Assembly: GCA_900555635.1 (NCBI GenBank)
Contig: USLU01000021.1
Coordinates: 1-64,000 of the forward strand
Length of the DNA stretch: 64,000 bases
From: an uncultured Bacteroides sp.
GTDB lineage: Bacteria; Bacteroidota; Bacteroidia; Bacteroidales; Bacteroidaceae
Reading direction: 5' to 3'
Shown: in pieces, positions 1 to 9,611 of the stretch
Numbering within the stretch: position 1 is the first letter of the stretch
Layout: every line of letters begins with the position of its first letter
Notes under the pieces: model-generated
Told to the model about the DNA's origin: nothing
The model's database searches: none
The model's input: only the letters and a program-made list of their open reading frames with translations
Program-made: the position numbers and the translations under genes

Positions 1-100
1 CCGTACTCCTCCTCCCAAGAGGAGGAGAAACTATGCAGGATATTCTTATATCAAATTCTTTCGAAAAAGTAAGTGAAAGTATATGCAACCTGTGCACCTA

Positions 101-649
101 CTAGAAAAGATAAGTGTATTGTTCTCCCAAAAACTTCTTGATATGTTTCAATGCTTTAGTAATCTGAGCCTCCACCGTCTTTACCGATATATCCATCTCA
201 TCCGCAATTTCCTGATTCGTCTTTCCCTCTTCCCTACTCTTGCGATAAACTTGCTGGCACTTATCGGCTAATGCACAAACCGCTTCTTCAATCAAATGAT
301 TCAGCTCCTCCATTTCCAGAGAAGCATCAGCAGCCAACTCATAAGCACAATCTTCCGACTCTTCTACACTCACAGTATTCTTCTCATCGCGCAACGCATT
401 CAAGCAACGGTTGCGTGCCGCCTGAAAAAGATAAGCCTTGAAAGATATCTTCAATTCCAACGTCGCCCTATTCTCCCACAAGTTCATAAATATAGTCAAA
501 GCAATTTCCTCCACCTCCTGCTTATCCTTTACGTAGAGTAACATAAAGCGGCAAAGTGAAACAAAATAGGTGTCAAAGAGGTGTCTGAACGCCTTCTCGT
601 CATCTTTCTTGATTAATTGTAACAATAGGATATCGTCCGTTGCTGACAT
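101..649 (-). CDS. ECF-type RNA polymerase sigma factor
   Basis: This 182-residue protein has the layout of an extracytoplasmic-function sigma factor of the Bacteroides sigma-70 family. Region 2 (about residues 20-90) contains DTYFVSLCRFMLLYVKD and the acidic EVEEIALTIFMNLWEN. Region 4 (about 125-180) carries the helix-turn-helix NQEIADEMDISVKTVEAQI. It is divergent from the FecR-type anti-sigma gene at 808, followed by susC and susD. In this family the anti-sigma factor holds the sigma factor until the STN domain of the SusC receptor signals substrate import. That role here is inferred from gene order. A small GC-rich palindrome (positions 6-27) lies downstream but lacks a clear U tract. Confidence 0.93.
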   Translation of the reverse strand: MSATDDILLLQLIKKDDEKAFRHLFDTYFVSLCRFMLLYVKDKQEVEEIALTIFMNLWENRATLELKISFKAYLFQAARNRCLNALRDEKNTVSVEESEDCAYELAADASLEMEELNHLIEEAVCALADKCQQVYRKSREEGKTNQEIADEMDISVKTVEAQITKALKHIKKFLGEQYTYLF

Positions 650-693
650 ACTTAATAGAGTATAATAGTATTAGACAAGGCTATTTTATGCAG

Positions 694-724
694 CAAAGGT
701 ACTAATATTATTCATTCTTAGAAA
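694..724 (-). promoter_or_regulatory. Promoter of the ECF sigma gene
   Basis: On the minus strand there is a -7 box TACCTTTG (694-701), matching the Bacteroides TAnnTTTG consensus. TTTC lies 19 bp upstream (721-724) in place of the usual TTTG -33 box. Confidence 0.6.
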
Positions 725-807
725 TTTCTAAAAAAAATATTTGAATTGAATAAGGGTCAGGTCAAATTGATGTGTCATATAAGTGAAGGCCTCAAAAAAA
801 TATTATC

Positions 808-1821
808 ATGATAATGAAAAAAAGTGTTCCTTGGAATTTAATCATTCCTAAGCTGAAACAGGAAATTTCCGCAGACGAAGAGCGGCAGTTGGAAACTTGG
901 TTGCGCAATAGTAACAACGAAGCGCTATTCAAGGAGCTACAGCAATTATGGGAAAAGATTCAGGCAAACGTAGATAATTATACGCCCAATACTGAATTTT
1001 ACTGGAATGAACTGGTCAACCGCATGCATGCCGCACAACCGAAACCAGCCGAAGCCCCTGCAAAGAAACGCTTCGAACTGAAACGGATGTACCGCTATGT
1101 AGCAGCAGCTTGTATAGCTATTGCCATAGGTTGCTCATTCTATATAGGTTTCCTCAACGGACAACCCGAACCCGTACCACAACTGTACACCAATTTGTCG
1201 GGCAAGTCGAAGGTACTCCTTCCTGACGGTAGCGAAGTATGGATGCATACGGAGACTGCGTTACAATACGTATCACAAATGAATGGAAACGAGCGTATGG
1301 TAAACGTCACCGGTGAAGCCTACTTTGACGTGGCACACGATGCCGACAAACCTTTTGTAGTACAAACAGAAGGTATGCGTATCGTAGTTCACGGAACCAA
1401 ATTCAATGTCGATGCATTCCCTGGTTCGGAGAATACATTGGTAAGTTTGGTCGAAGGCTCCGTCTCTTTGGAAACCAAGACCGTGAACCGTTTCCTCAAA
1501 CCGGGTGAAACGGCCATTTATAACCGGAAAACCCAGACGCTGAAGGTAGAAAAAGATGATGTGAGATTTGCATCTTCGTGGGCTAACACCGAACTGGTCT
1601 TCAAGAACCGTTCATTGGGAGATATCTGTAAATTACTCTCCAGATGGTATCGTGTTAAGATTGATTTGGACCCGGCATTGGCCAATAAATATTTCTATAC
1701 GTTTACGTTGCGCAACGAACCGCTGGACGAGATCCTGCGTATTATGGCACGCATCCGACCTATGAAATATTCCTTTAGCGAAGAAAATGAGTTAACCATT
1801 TCGTTTGCAGATACAAAATAG
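808..1821 (+). CDS. FecR-family anti-sigma factor
   Basis: This 337-residue inner-membrane anti-sigma protein has a cytosolic N-terminal part (about 1-90), one membrane span (about 94-113, YVAAACIAIAIGCSFYIGFL), a periplasmic FecR domain (about 120-215, with LPDGSEVWMHTETALQY and GTKFNVDAF) and a C-terminal DUF4974-like domain (about 255-335). It should bind the sigma factor encoded divergently at 101-649 and take its signal from the STN domain of the SusC receptor downstream. An alternative start at 814 removes two residues. The length is normal for Bacteroides members of the family. Confidence 0.92.
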   Translation: MIMKKSVPWNLIIPKLKQEISADEERQLETWLRNSNNEALFKELQQLWEKIQANVDNYTPNTEFYWNELVNRMHAAQPKPAEAPAKKRFELKRMYRYVAAACIAIAIGCSFYIGFLNGQPEPVPQLYTNLSGKSKVLLPDGSEVWMHTETALQYVSQMNGNERMVNVTGEAYFDVAHDADKPFVVQTEGMRIVVHGTKFNVDAFPGSENTLVSLVEGSVSLETKTVNRFLKPGETAIYNRKTQTLKVEKDDVRFASSWANTELVFKNRSLGDICKLLSRWYRVKIDLDPALANKYFYTFTLRNEPLDEILRIMARIRPMKYSFSEENELTISFADTK

Positions 1822-1962
1822 AAGAAAAACAAACTTAAAATGCCTATGTAAATACAGATATTTGAGATTTATACACTATTAATAACCAATAAAACAGATG
1901 TAACTATTCAAGAGGTTTAGTTACATTCAAGACCTACATTAATCTTTAAATTTAAAACAATT

Positions 1963-4900
1963 ATGGATATAAGAAAGCAATTTATCGTTCTTATACTGAT
2001 ACTTCTGTGTGCTCCCGTTTCTGCACAAAAACAAGGGAAACGCATCACACTAAGTTTCGCAAATATTTCATTATCAGAAGCTATGCCTAAAATAGAGAAG
2101 GCAAGCGGATATACTTTCTTCTACGAATCACAACAGTTGAACGTAGGACAGAAAGTCAGCCTCAACGTAAAGAACGAAACAATCGGCAAAACGATTGCCG
2201 CCCTGCTAAAAGGAACAAATATCAAGTTTGAAATCGACGCAACACACATTATACTATATACCGGAAAGAACGCAAAACCATCCGGAAGCCCTCAAACAAT
2301 AACAGGAACTGTAGTAGATGAAAACGGTGAGCCGATTATCGGAGCCAATGTAATGGTAGTAGGTACCACCACTGGTGTAATTACCGATATTGATGGAAAA
2401 TATTCTATCAATGCACCCTTCGGAGCCAATCTACAGATTTCATACATCGGATTTGTAACAGAAAACATCAAAGCCGGAAGTAAGAACATTGTAAAATTGG
2501 TAGAAGACAGTAAAACCCTTGCCGAAGTCGTAGTGATCGGTTACGGTACCCAGCGTAAATCAGACTTGACCGGTGGTCTTGTATCAGTAGACCAGAAGAA
2601 GCTGAACATGATAAACAGTAGTAACCTGATGGATCGCCTTGCCGGCCAAATTCCGGGTTTGAGCGTAACCACCGGTGATGCCAAACCGGGTGCTGACCAA
2701 ACTCTGCGTGTTCGTGGTGAAAACTCATTGAGCGCAGACAACTCCCCGCTTATTGTATTGGATGGTATACCTTACAATGGTTCTTTGAGTGACATAGATC
2801 CCAATATTATCGAGAATTTGAGTGTATTGAAAGATGCATCCGCAGCAGCAATCTACGGTTCCCGCGGTTCTAACGGTGTCATCCTTATTCAATCAAAGAA
2901 AGGAAAGAAAGGTGCAGCACAAGTCACTTACAAAGGACAATTCAGAATGTCGCAGCCTCAACAGACCATCGACGTGATGACTCCGGATGAATACATCACA
3001 TTCAAACAAGACATTGCCCGCCTGAAAGACGGATGGAGCGGTGACCAACTGGCTCCCGAAAATATATTAAGTGCCAGCGAACTTGTAAACTACAAGCAAG
3101 GTATCACAAACGATTGGCAAGATCTCATTTTCCGCAATGCCTTTACAATGGAACATCAAGTGGGCATCTCCGGCGGTACCGAAAGTACTACTTATATGGG
3201 TGCAGTTTCTTACTTGGATCAAGAAGGTGTAGTTTACAACTCCGCCATGAAACGCTACAACTTGAACTTAAGTGTAACTCAGGTATTGAATAAATGGCTG
3301 ACCATCGGCGTACAAACCCAGTTCGTACAAAGAGATGGCGGCGGCATTACTCCAAACATAGAGCATGCCGTTAAGCAAAGCCCCTATGGTATATACAAAG
3401 ACGAGAACGGTAATTACTATGAAGAGCCTATGGATCAGTCTTTAATCATCAATCCGATGGCTAACGTCAATGCCGACCAGGATCAGACGAACCGCAACTT
3501 CTTCATCAATACCTATGCTGACATCTTGTTACCGGTAAAGGGACTTTCTGCCCGCACAACCTTCGGTTATAACTATCGTAGCGGTTTCACAGGTACATAT
3601 TATGGACGTGACACCAAAGACGGCAGAACAGCCAGTGGCAAAGCCAGCATCAGCAATGAACATTACTGGGATTATACTTGGGAAAACTTACTGAAGTACA
3701 ATCGTGAATTCGGCAAACATCGTTTGGATGCAACCGGTTTGTTCAGTGTACAACAAACTCAAAGAAAGAAGTCCAACCAATCTGCCGAAAGCTTTGTGAA
3801 CGATGATTCCAGCTATCACAATATCAGTGCCGGTGAAAACAAGAAAACTGTAGGTTCCAGCTTGCAAGAAACATCTATGTTGTCTTACATGCTTCGTTTA
3901 AACTATTCGTATGCAGGTAAATACATGTTAACCCTGACCGGTCGTTCCGATGGTTACTCGGCTTTTGGTGCCAACAATAAATATGCGATCTTCCCCTCTA
4001 TAGCAGCTGCATGGAATATTGCTTCCGAAAATTTCATGGAAGGTGCACAAAGCTGGTTAGACCAATTAAAGTTACGTGTATCTTATGGTTCTAACGGTAA
4101 CCAAGCCATAAACCCTTACCAAACTCTAGACCGTCTGCACCTCACCAACTACATTTGGGGCGACGGAGGAACAGGTGTTAACGGTGCCTATTTGGCTAAC
4201 GATGGTGTAGGTAATCCTAATCTGAAATGGGAAACAACCAATACTTTCAACGTAGGTATCGACTACTCATTCTTCAACGGACGCATTAATGGTAATATCG
4301 AAATGTATGTTGCCAATACCAAAGATTTGCTGATGAAACGTACTGTACCCATCATGAACGGTTATAAAACTATTTGGGATAACGTGGGTAAGACTCGCAA
4401 CAAGGGTGTTGAAGTAACTTTGAACACAGTGAATATCCGCAAGAAAGATTTTGAATGGAGCACCGGCGTCATCTTCTCACTGAACCGTGACAAGATTGTA
4501 GACCTGCGTGGTGATAAGAAAGACGACATTACGAATAAATGGTTCATCGGTAAGCCTCTAAGAGTTTATTACGACTACGAAGTAGATGGTATCTGGCAAG
4601 AAGGTGATAAATTTACTTACACCGCTGCCGATGGCAAAGAAAAAGAGATTCAAAAAGGTGCCAAACCCGGTTCAGCCAAAGTAAAAGACACAGATGGAAA
4701 CGGATATATAGACTCTAAAGATAAAGTCGTGATTGGTTCTAAGAATCCAAGCTTCCTGATGTCAATGAGCAATACTTTTACCTACAAGAACTTCTATCTT
4801 TCATTCTTGCTGAACGGTACCTTCAATGTTACTCGTGAATTGAATGAAGCCAATATCGGTAGCTGGAGTTACAACCTCTACAATTATCTGCATAATGCAG

Positions 4901-5199
4901 ACTATTGGACACCGGAACGCACGAATGCTAAATATGCATCACCTGCATATAATAACTTCGATGGTCACGCTTATTATAAGGACTTCACTTATGTTCAAAT
5001 TAAGAATATCACCGTAGGTTATAATTTCGATGCTAATCTTATCAAGAAACTGGGTATCTCCGGCTTGGGTATCAACCTCAGCGTAGAAAATCCTTATACT
5101 TTCTGTGATATACACAGCGTATTGAACTACGATAACAGTTGGTTTGCTTCCTATCCTACTGCCCGTTCTTATGTATTGGGATTGAACTTAACATTCTAA
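1963..5199 (+). CDS. SusC/RagA-type TonB-dependent receptor with STN domain
   Basis: This 1078-residue outer-membrane importer has a signal peptide ending near residue 21 (VSAQ). An STN (secretin/TonB short N-terminal) domain follows at about 26-100, then a carboxypeptidase-regulatory-like domain at about 107-190 (GTVVDENGEPIIGANVMV), a plug (about 195-330, with LVVLDGIPY-like IVLDGIPYNG and DASAAAIYGSRGSNGVI) and a beta-barrel ending in an aromatic residue (LNLTF). The STN domain marks it as a transducing receptor, matching the adjacent sigma/anti-sigma pair. It should work as a lidded pair with the SusD protein, which starts 19 bp downstream. The ligand is not visible in the sequence; the downstream enzyme suggests a uronic-acid-containing glycan. 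Confidence 0.96.
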   Translation: MDIRKQFIVLILILLCAPVSAQKQGKRITLSFANISLSEAMPKIEKASGYTFFYESQQLNVGQKVSLNVKNETIGKTIAALLKGTNIKFEIDATHIILYTGKNAKPSGSPQTITGTVVDENGEPIIGANVMVVGTTTGVITDIDGKYSINAPFGANLQISYIGFVTENIKAGSKNIVKLVEDSKTLAEVVVIGYGTQRKSDLTGGLVSVDQKKLNMINSSNLMDRLAGQIPGLSVTTGDAKPGADQTLRVRGENSLSADNSPLIVLDGIPYNGSLSDIDPNIIENLSVLKDASAAAIYGSRGSNGVILIQSKKGKKGAAQVTYKGQFRMSQPQQTIDVMTPDEYITFKQDIARLKDGWSGDQLAPENILSASELVNYKQGITNDWQDLIFRNAFTMEHQVGISGGTESTTYMGAVSYLDQEGVVYNSAMKRYNLNLSVTQVLNKWLTIGVQTQFVQRDGGGITPNIEHAVKQSPYGIYKDENGNYYEEPMDQSLIINPMANVNADQDQTNRNFFINTYADILLPVKGLSARTTFGYNYRSGFTGTYYGRDTKDGRTASGKASISNEHYWDYTWENLLKYNREFGKHRLDATGLFSVQQTQRKKSNQSAESFVNDDSSYHNISAGENKKTVGSSLQETSMLSYMLRLNYSYAGKYMLTLTGRSDGYSAFGANNKYAIFPSIAAAWNIASENFMEGAQSWLDQLKLRVSYGSNGNQAINPYQTLDRLHLTNYIWGDGGTGVNGAYLANDGVGNPNLKWETTNTFNVGIDYSFFNGRINGNIEMYVANTKDLLMKRTVPIMNGYKTIWDNVGKTRNKGVEVTLNTVNIRKKDFEWSTGVIFSLNRDKIVDLRGDKKDDITNKWFIGKPLRVYYDYEVDGIWQEGDKFTYTAADGKEKEIQKGAKPGSAKVKDTDGNGYIDSKDKVVIGSKNPSFLMSMSNTFTYKNFYLSFLLNGTFNVTRELNEANIGSWSYNLYNYLHNADYWTPERTNAKYASPAYNNFDGHAYYKDFTYVQIKNITVGYNFDANLIKKLGISGLGINLSVENPYTFCDIHSVLNYDNSWFASYPTARSYVLGLNLTF

Positions 5200-5218
5200 A
5201 CACTTAAACTTATATACA

Positions 5219-6835
5219 ATGAAGAATTATATATCAAAAGCTGCTATTGCCCTGTTAGTGACGGTATCAGCCACCGGTTGTTCCGACTTCCTTGACGAGA
5301 ATCTGAAAAGCGAGTTAGCACCGGACAATACTTATACAAGTACCTACGGTTTTGAGGTCGGTTCTACAGGCCTCTATGCCGAAGCACGTTCCGAATATAA
5401 CACATGGGGCGAAAACGGAGCTTATATGCACAATTCCGCCTGCCCGTATGAGGCTCTGCAAATTGCTACCGACATTGCTACAATGGGTACTAAGGATGGC
5501 TCTATCCAACCTTTCGGCTATCTGACATTAACTCCGAATACCGGTATTGTAGGTTCCTATTGGAACTGGGCTTACAGCTTAATAGCAGGTGCCAATGAAA
5601 TGTTGAAATACTCCGAGATAAATACCAACTGGGATAAGAGCACCGACAAGGCACTCTATCAGGCAGAAGCCCGTTTCTTCCGTGCTTACGCTTACCGCAC
5701 ACTGGTTTATCTGTATGGAGATGTTCCTTATGTTGACAAGATTCAGGAAGACTTTAAAGTAGACTTTACTCGTACTCCGAAAACGGAAGTGATTTCTCAC
5801 ATGGTAGATGATTTGAAGTTTGCCGTTGACAATCTTCCTAAAGACCCTGATGCTGTAAAAGTAGGAAAGTTAACCAAATGGGCTGCCGAGCATCTCTTAA
5901 GTGAAGTCTACCTAATGCAAGGAGATTATACTAAGGCAGAAACTGCTGCTTCTAACGTTATTGAAAGTGGTTATTTCCACTTGATGGAAGATCGTTTTGG
6001 CGAGAAAGCTAAAGAAAAAGGAGATGTATTTTCTGACTTATTTGTAGAGAATAACCAAAACCGCACTTCAGGTAATACGGAGAGTATCTGGGTGATGCAA
6101 TTTGAATATAATACCACCGGTGGTGGTACAAACTCTGATGATTGGACCCGCCGCGCTTGGGAACCCAAGTATTTTGAGATTCCCGGTTTCACATTGGCCG
6201 ACTCCCTTGGCGGTCGTGGACTGTCTCAACTAGTTCCTATGAAATGGTGGATTGGTGAAGACGCAGGTTTCTTTGATAAGAATGACATCCGTAACTCAGA
6301 GTATAACATCAAGCGCGACTGGTACTATAACAATCCCAAGATGCCTGAAACTTACGGTACGAAAGCTCAGATTACTGACGAAACATGGTTTACTACTTAT
6401 CGTCTTTATCCTGCTTTGACTAAATTCTTCTACGGACGTGCCGAGAATCTTTCTCTGACCGGTTCTTATCGCGATCGCATGAAATTCCGTTTATCAGAAA
6501 CCTATTTACTTCTTTGTGAAGCAAGACTAGGAAAAAGTGACATCCCGGGTGCTCGTGAGGCTATCAATGTTGTACGCCGTCGTGCACACGCTACTGAAAT
6601 CACTGATAAAGAAATGACAATGGACTTCTTATTAGACGAACGTATCCGTGAATTAGTTGGTGAAGAATCACGTCGCTTTACTTTGGTAAGAACAGGCAAA
6701 CTACTGGAACGTACACGTAAATACAACACAGAATCAGGTCCTGTTATGCGCGATTATCATGCATTATGGCCTATTCCACAAAGTATCAGAGACGCAAATA
6801 CAGGTGCTGAATTCCCACAGAATCCGGAATATTAA
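5219..6835 (+). CDS. SusD/RagB-type glycan-binding lipoprotein
   Basis: This 538-residue surface lipoprotein has a lipobox with Cys21 (TVSATGCSDF), the SusD-like N-terminal helical repeats (AEARFFRAYAYRTLVYLYGD) and the C-terminal SusD region (RMKFRLSETYLLLCEARLG and LLDERIRELVGEE). It captures glycan at the cell surface and delivers it to the SusC partner, whose stop codon lies 19 bp upstream. The length is normal for the family. Confidence 0.96.
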   Translation: MKNYISKAAIALLVTVSATGCSDFLDENLKSELAPDNTYTSTYGFEVGSTGLYAEARSEYNTWGENGAYMHNSACPYEALQIATDIATMGTKDGSIQPFGYLTLTPNTGIVGSYWNWAYSLIAGANEMLKYSEINTNWDKSTDKALYQAEARFFRAYAYRTLVYLYGDVPYVDKIQEDFKVDFTRTPKTEVISHMVDDLKFAVDNLPKDPDAVKVGKLTKWAAEHLLSEVYLMQGDYTKAETAASNVIESGYFHLMEDRFGEKAKEKGDVFSDLFVENNQNRTSGNTESIWVMQFEYNTTGGGTNSDDWTRRAWEPKYFEIPGFTLADSLGGRGLSQLVPMKWWIGEDAGFFDKNDIRNSEYNIKRDWYYNNPKMPETYGTKAQITDETWFTTYRLYPALTKFFYGRAENLSLTGSYRDRMKFRLSETYLLLCEARLGKSDIPGAREAINVVRRRAHATEITDKEMTMDFLLDERIRELVGEESRRFTLVRTGKLLERTRKYNTESGPVMRDYHALWPIPQSIRDANTGAEFPQNPEY

Positions 6836-6885
6836 TAGATATCAGTTTAAAATAAGGTAAAAAGATCGTTTTCAAGATTATCATC

Positions 6886-6936
6886 AAGGGAATTGTCGGT
6901 GTCCATTGAGAACAAAGACAATTCCCTTTATTTTTT
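6886..6936 (+). terminator. Terminator or attenuator between susD and the hydrolase
   Basis: A 12-bp stem, AAGGGAATTGTC (6886-6897) and GACAATTCCCTT (6917-6928), is followed by a T-rich run to 6936. It lies after susD and just before the GH105 gene on the same strand, so it probably lowers readthrough into the enzyme gene. No separate -7 box was seen between it and the next gene. Confidence 0.75.
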
Positions 6937-6948
6937 AATCAAACAATT

Positions 6949-9501
6949 ATGAAGATAAACAGACAAATTATTACAGCATTCTTTCTGCTTGTTTGCCCTA
7001 CGGTATTCTCGCAAGTACCCTTCAGCAAAGCCGAAATCAAAGGTATAATGAAGCAAGTGGCGGATTGGCAGATAAAGAATCCCAGTACCGAACACGAACA
7101 TCACGACCTGGACTGGACCAACGGGGCACTTTACGTCGGTATGGCTGATTGGGCAGGATTAGCGGAACAACAGGATAAGGATAGCACTTACTACCAATGG
7201 CTATACAAAATAGGTTCCCGCAACGGATGGCAGCCCTACAAACGCATGTATCATGCCGATGACATAGCCGTATCACAATCTTTTATAGACCTATATCGTA
7301 GGTATAAGAAAGAAAATATACTCATTCCTACATTAGCACGTGCAGAGTGGATAGTCAATCATCCTTCCGACGGTCCTTTCAAATTAGTGGAGAACGATAG
7401 CAAAACTTTGGAACGCTGGACCTGGTGTGATGCCCTATTCATGGCTCCTCCCGTATATGCCAAATTGTACCGAGAAACCGGTAACCGCAAGTTCCTTCAA
7501 TTTATGGATAACGAATACCGGGCTACTTACGATTATTTGTTTGATAATGAAGAGAACCTCTTCTACCGTGATTGGCGCTACTTCGGTAAGAAAGAAGCCA
7601 ATGGAAAGAAAGTATTTTGGGGACGTGGCAATGCCTGGGTATTGGGTGGATTAGCTGAAATCTTGCAAGAGCTGCCCAAAGGTTTGATGGAGCGTGCATA
7701 CTATGAAGAACTGTTTATCAAGTTGTGTACGCGTGTCGCCGAATTGCAAAATGAAGATGGATACTGGCATGCCAGTCTTTTAGACCCAGCTTCCTACCCT
7801 TCGCCCGAAACAAGTTCTACCGGCTTCTTCGTCTATGCACTGGCTTATGGTGTAAATGCAGGTATCTTGTCCGAAGATGATTTCATGCCTGTTATCATCA
7901 AAGGCTGGAAGGCACTGACCGATGCGGTAGACGCAAATGGCAAACTCGGCTGGGTACAACCCATCGGAGCCGATCCGCGCAAAGTAACCCGCGACATGAC
8001 CGAAGTATATGGCGTAGGCGCTTTTCTGCTAGCCGGATGCCAAATGTACAAAATGGCAGTCGATACAGAAGCTGACTATATCAAGATATGGCCGGACAAG
8101 AAAACAATGTTGGGAAATCCCTTAAGCGGATGGGTAGTATATGGCAACGAGAATGTCAACGATGACTTCTGGAAAAAGTACGACCATATTTATGTGGCCG
8201 AGAAAGGAACCACAGTAAAAGTTTCCGACTATGCCCGCACACTGTACATCCGTACTCATTGGAGCACCTTCAATCCTGCCGAAGGCGTATACGGATGGGA
8301 TACTGACGAGAAATTGAAAAAGGTCATCCAAGGAGCACTAGACAGAGGAATGCGACTTTCTTTCCGTGTGGTAGTCGATAGCCGTGACCGGAAGAATGAA
8401 GCCACTCCGGCTTATGTCTTCGATGCCGGAGCCAAATATTATACCGACCGTGGGTTACGCTCTCCCTATCCTGACGATCCTATCTTTCAGGAGAAATATG
8501 AGAAGTTTATTGAAGCCTTTGCCAAGAAGTATAATGATCCTGATTTAGTAGAATTCGTGGATGGCTACGGACTAGGCAAGTGGGGAGAAGCACATACCAT
8601 GAAGTATATCGACCCTAAGAATCGGGAAGCTGTATTCAACTGGATTATCGACTTATATTCCAAGCACTTTACCAAAGTTCCTTTAGTTATCAACTACCAC
8701 CGCTGGATGGGAGCCGGCAAAGACTGGGCTGGCGAAGAAAACTTCGACCCGGATAGTGAACGCCTGCTGGTCAGTGCCTACAATAAAGGTTATTCTCTAC
8801 GTCACGACGCCTTCGGAATGCGGGAGTATTATGGTCAATGGGAACGCAAACACGTAAAACCTTGGATCATGAAGCGTCCCGTATTATTGGAAGGTGGCTG
8901 GATTGTCAGTAAACATTCATTCCAACTAGATCCAAGCGGCTATAAAACTGCGAAGGATGTCCGCATGGGCGAATTTGAGGATGGCAAAGAAGCTTACGTT
9001 AATATGATGGATTTCAGAGTAGGTGACGAAACCATAAGTTGGTTCCGGGATGCTTTCCCCTTAGTAGAGCGTTTCATCGCTGAAGGCGGCTATCGTTTGT
9101 ATCCCGATTCTATCATTGTACCCAAGGAAGTAAAAAGCGGTTCTAAAATAAAAATAACCCATCGCTGGAATAATTTAGGTTGGGGGTATTGTCCCACCAA
9201 CATTCCACAATGGAACCAGAAGTATAAAGTAGCTTTTGCTTTACTGGATAACGAAGATAAAGTAGTATACTCCTATCTTGATGCAAATACTGATCTATCT
9301 ACTTGGATAAAAGGCACTCCCACTTCCTACGAATTTACTCCGAACTTACGTGGTGTAAAAAGAGGTAATTATACTTGGGCAGTTGCTTTAGTTGATACTA
9401 CCAAAGGAGACGGCAGCAATGTAAAAGGTTTGAATATAGCAGCAAAAGGAAACTTCACAAATTCCGGCTGGTTGAAATTAGCAGAAGTGATTATAAAGTA
9501 A
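6949..9501 (+). CDS. Two-domain glycosidase: GH105 plus DUF4832-like barrel
   Basis: This is an exported 850-residue protein with a signal peptide ending near residue 22 (VFSQ). Residues about 30-375 match GH105 unsaturated rhamnogalacturonyl/uronyl hydrolases: DLDWTNGALYVGMADWA, YHADDIAVSQ (near 103) and WTWCDALFMAPP, with the probable catalytic Asp near 161. GH105 enzymes remove the unsaturated uronic acid left by polysaccharide lyases. Residues about 400-850 look like a DUF4832-type TIM-barrel enzyme (WSTFNPAEGVYGWD, FVDGYGLGKWGEAHTM) with a C-terminal beta domain. A single GH105 domain is about 370 residues, so this is a natural fusion. The second domain's activity is unknown. It is the only enzyme of this locus in the window. 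Confidence 0.85.
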   Translation: MKINRQIITAFFLLVCPTVFSQVPFSKAEIKGIMKQVADWQIKNPSTEHEHHDLDWTNGALYVGMADWAGLAEQQDKDSTYYQWLYKIGSRNGWQPYKRMYHADDIAVSQSFIDLYRRYKKENILIPTLARAEWIVNHPSDGPFKLVENDSKTLERWTWCDALFMAPPVYAKLYRETGNRKFLQFMDNEYRATYDYLFDNEENLFYRDWRYFGKKEANGKKVFWGRGNAWVLGGLAEILQELPKGLMERAYYEELFIKLCTRVAELQNEDGYWHASLLDPASYPSPETSSTGFFVYALAYGVNAGILSEDDFMPVIIKGWKALTDAVDANGKLGWVQPIGADPRKVTRDMTEVYGVGAFLLAGCQMYKMAVDTEADYIKIWPDKKTMLGNPLSGWVVYGNENVNDDFWKKYDHIYVAEKGTTVKVSDYARTLYIRTHWSTFNPAEGVYGWDTDEKLKKVIQGALDRGMRLSFRVVVDSRDRKNEATPAYVFDAGAKYYTDRGLRSPYPDDPIFQEKYEKFIEAFAKKYNDPDLVEFVDGYGLGKWGEAHTMKYIDPKNREAVFNWIIDLYSKHFTKVPLVINYHRWMGAGKDWAGEENFDPDSERLLVSAYNKGYSLRHDAFGMREYYGQWERKHVKPWIMKRPVLLEGGWIVSKHSFQLDPSGYKTAKDVRMGEFEDGKEAYVNMMDFRVGDETISWFRDAFPLVERFIAEGGYRLYPDSIIVPKEVKSGSKIKITHRWNNLGWGYCPTNIPQWNQKYKVAFALLDNEDKVVYSYLDANTDLSTWIKGTPTSYEFTPNLRGVKRGNYTWAVALVDTTKGDGSNVKGLNIAAKGNFTNSGWLKLAEVIIK

Positions 9502-9505
9502 CTAC

Positions 9506-9545
9506 AAAAAAATCCCGTAAGATATAATCTTACGGGATTTTTTTG
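9506..9545. terminator. Bidirectional rho-independent terminator
   Basis: A strong stem (AAATCCCGTAAGAT paired with its complement around a short loop) is flanked by an A run on the left and a T run on the right, so it can stop transcription from both sides. It lies between the end of the hydrolase gene (+) and the end of the hipA remnant (-). Confidence 0.9.
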
Positions 9546-9611
9546 TATCCACTGTAGGTAAAGCAATAAATATTCTTTCAAAGGAACCTCCCGTTCCCAG
9601 CATAGTAATGA

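Noticed and set aside
6..27. CTCCTCCTC...GAGGAGGAG palindrome as a sigma-gene terminator
   Set aside because: It has no T tract on the relevant strand, so it is left uncalled.
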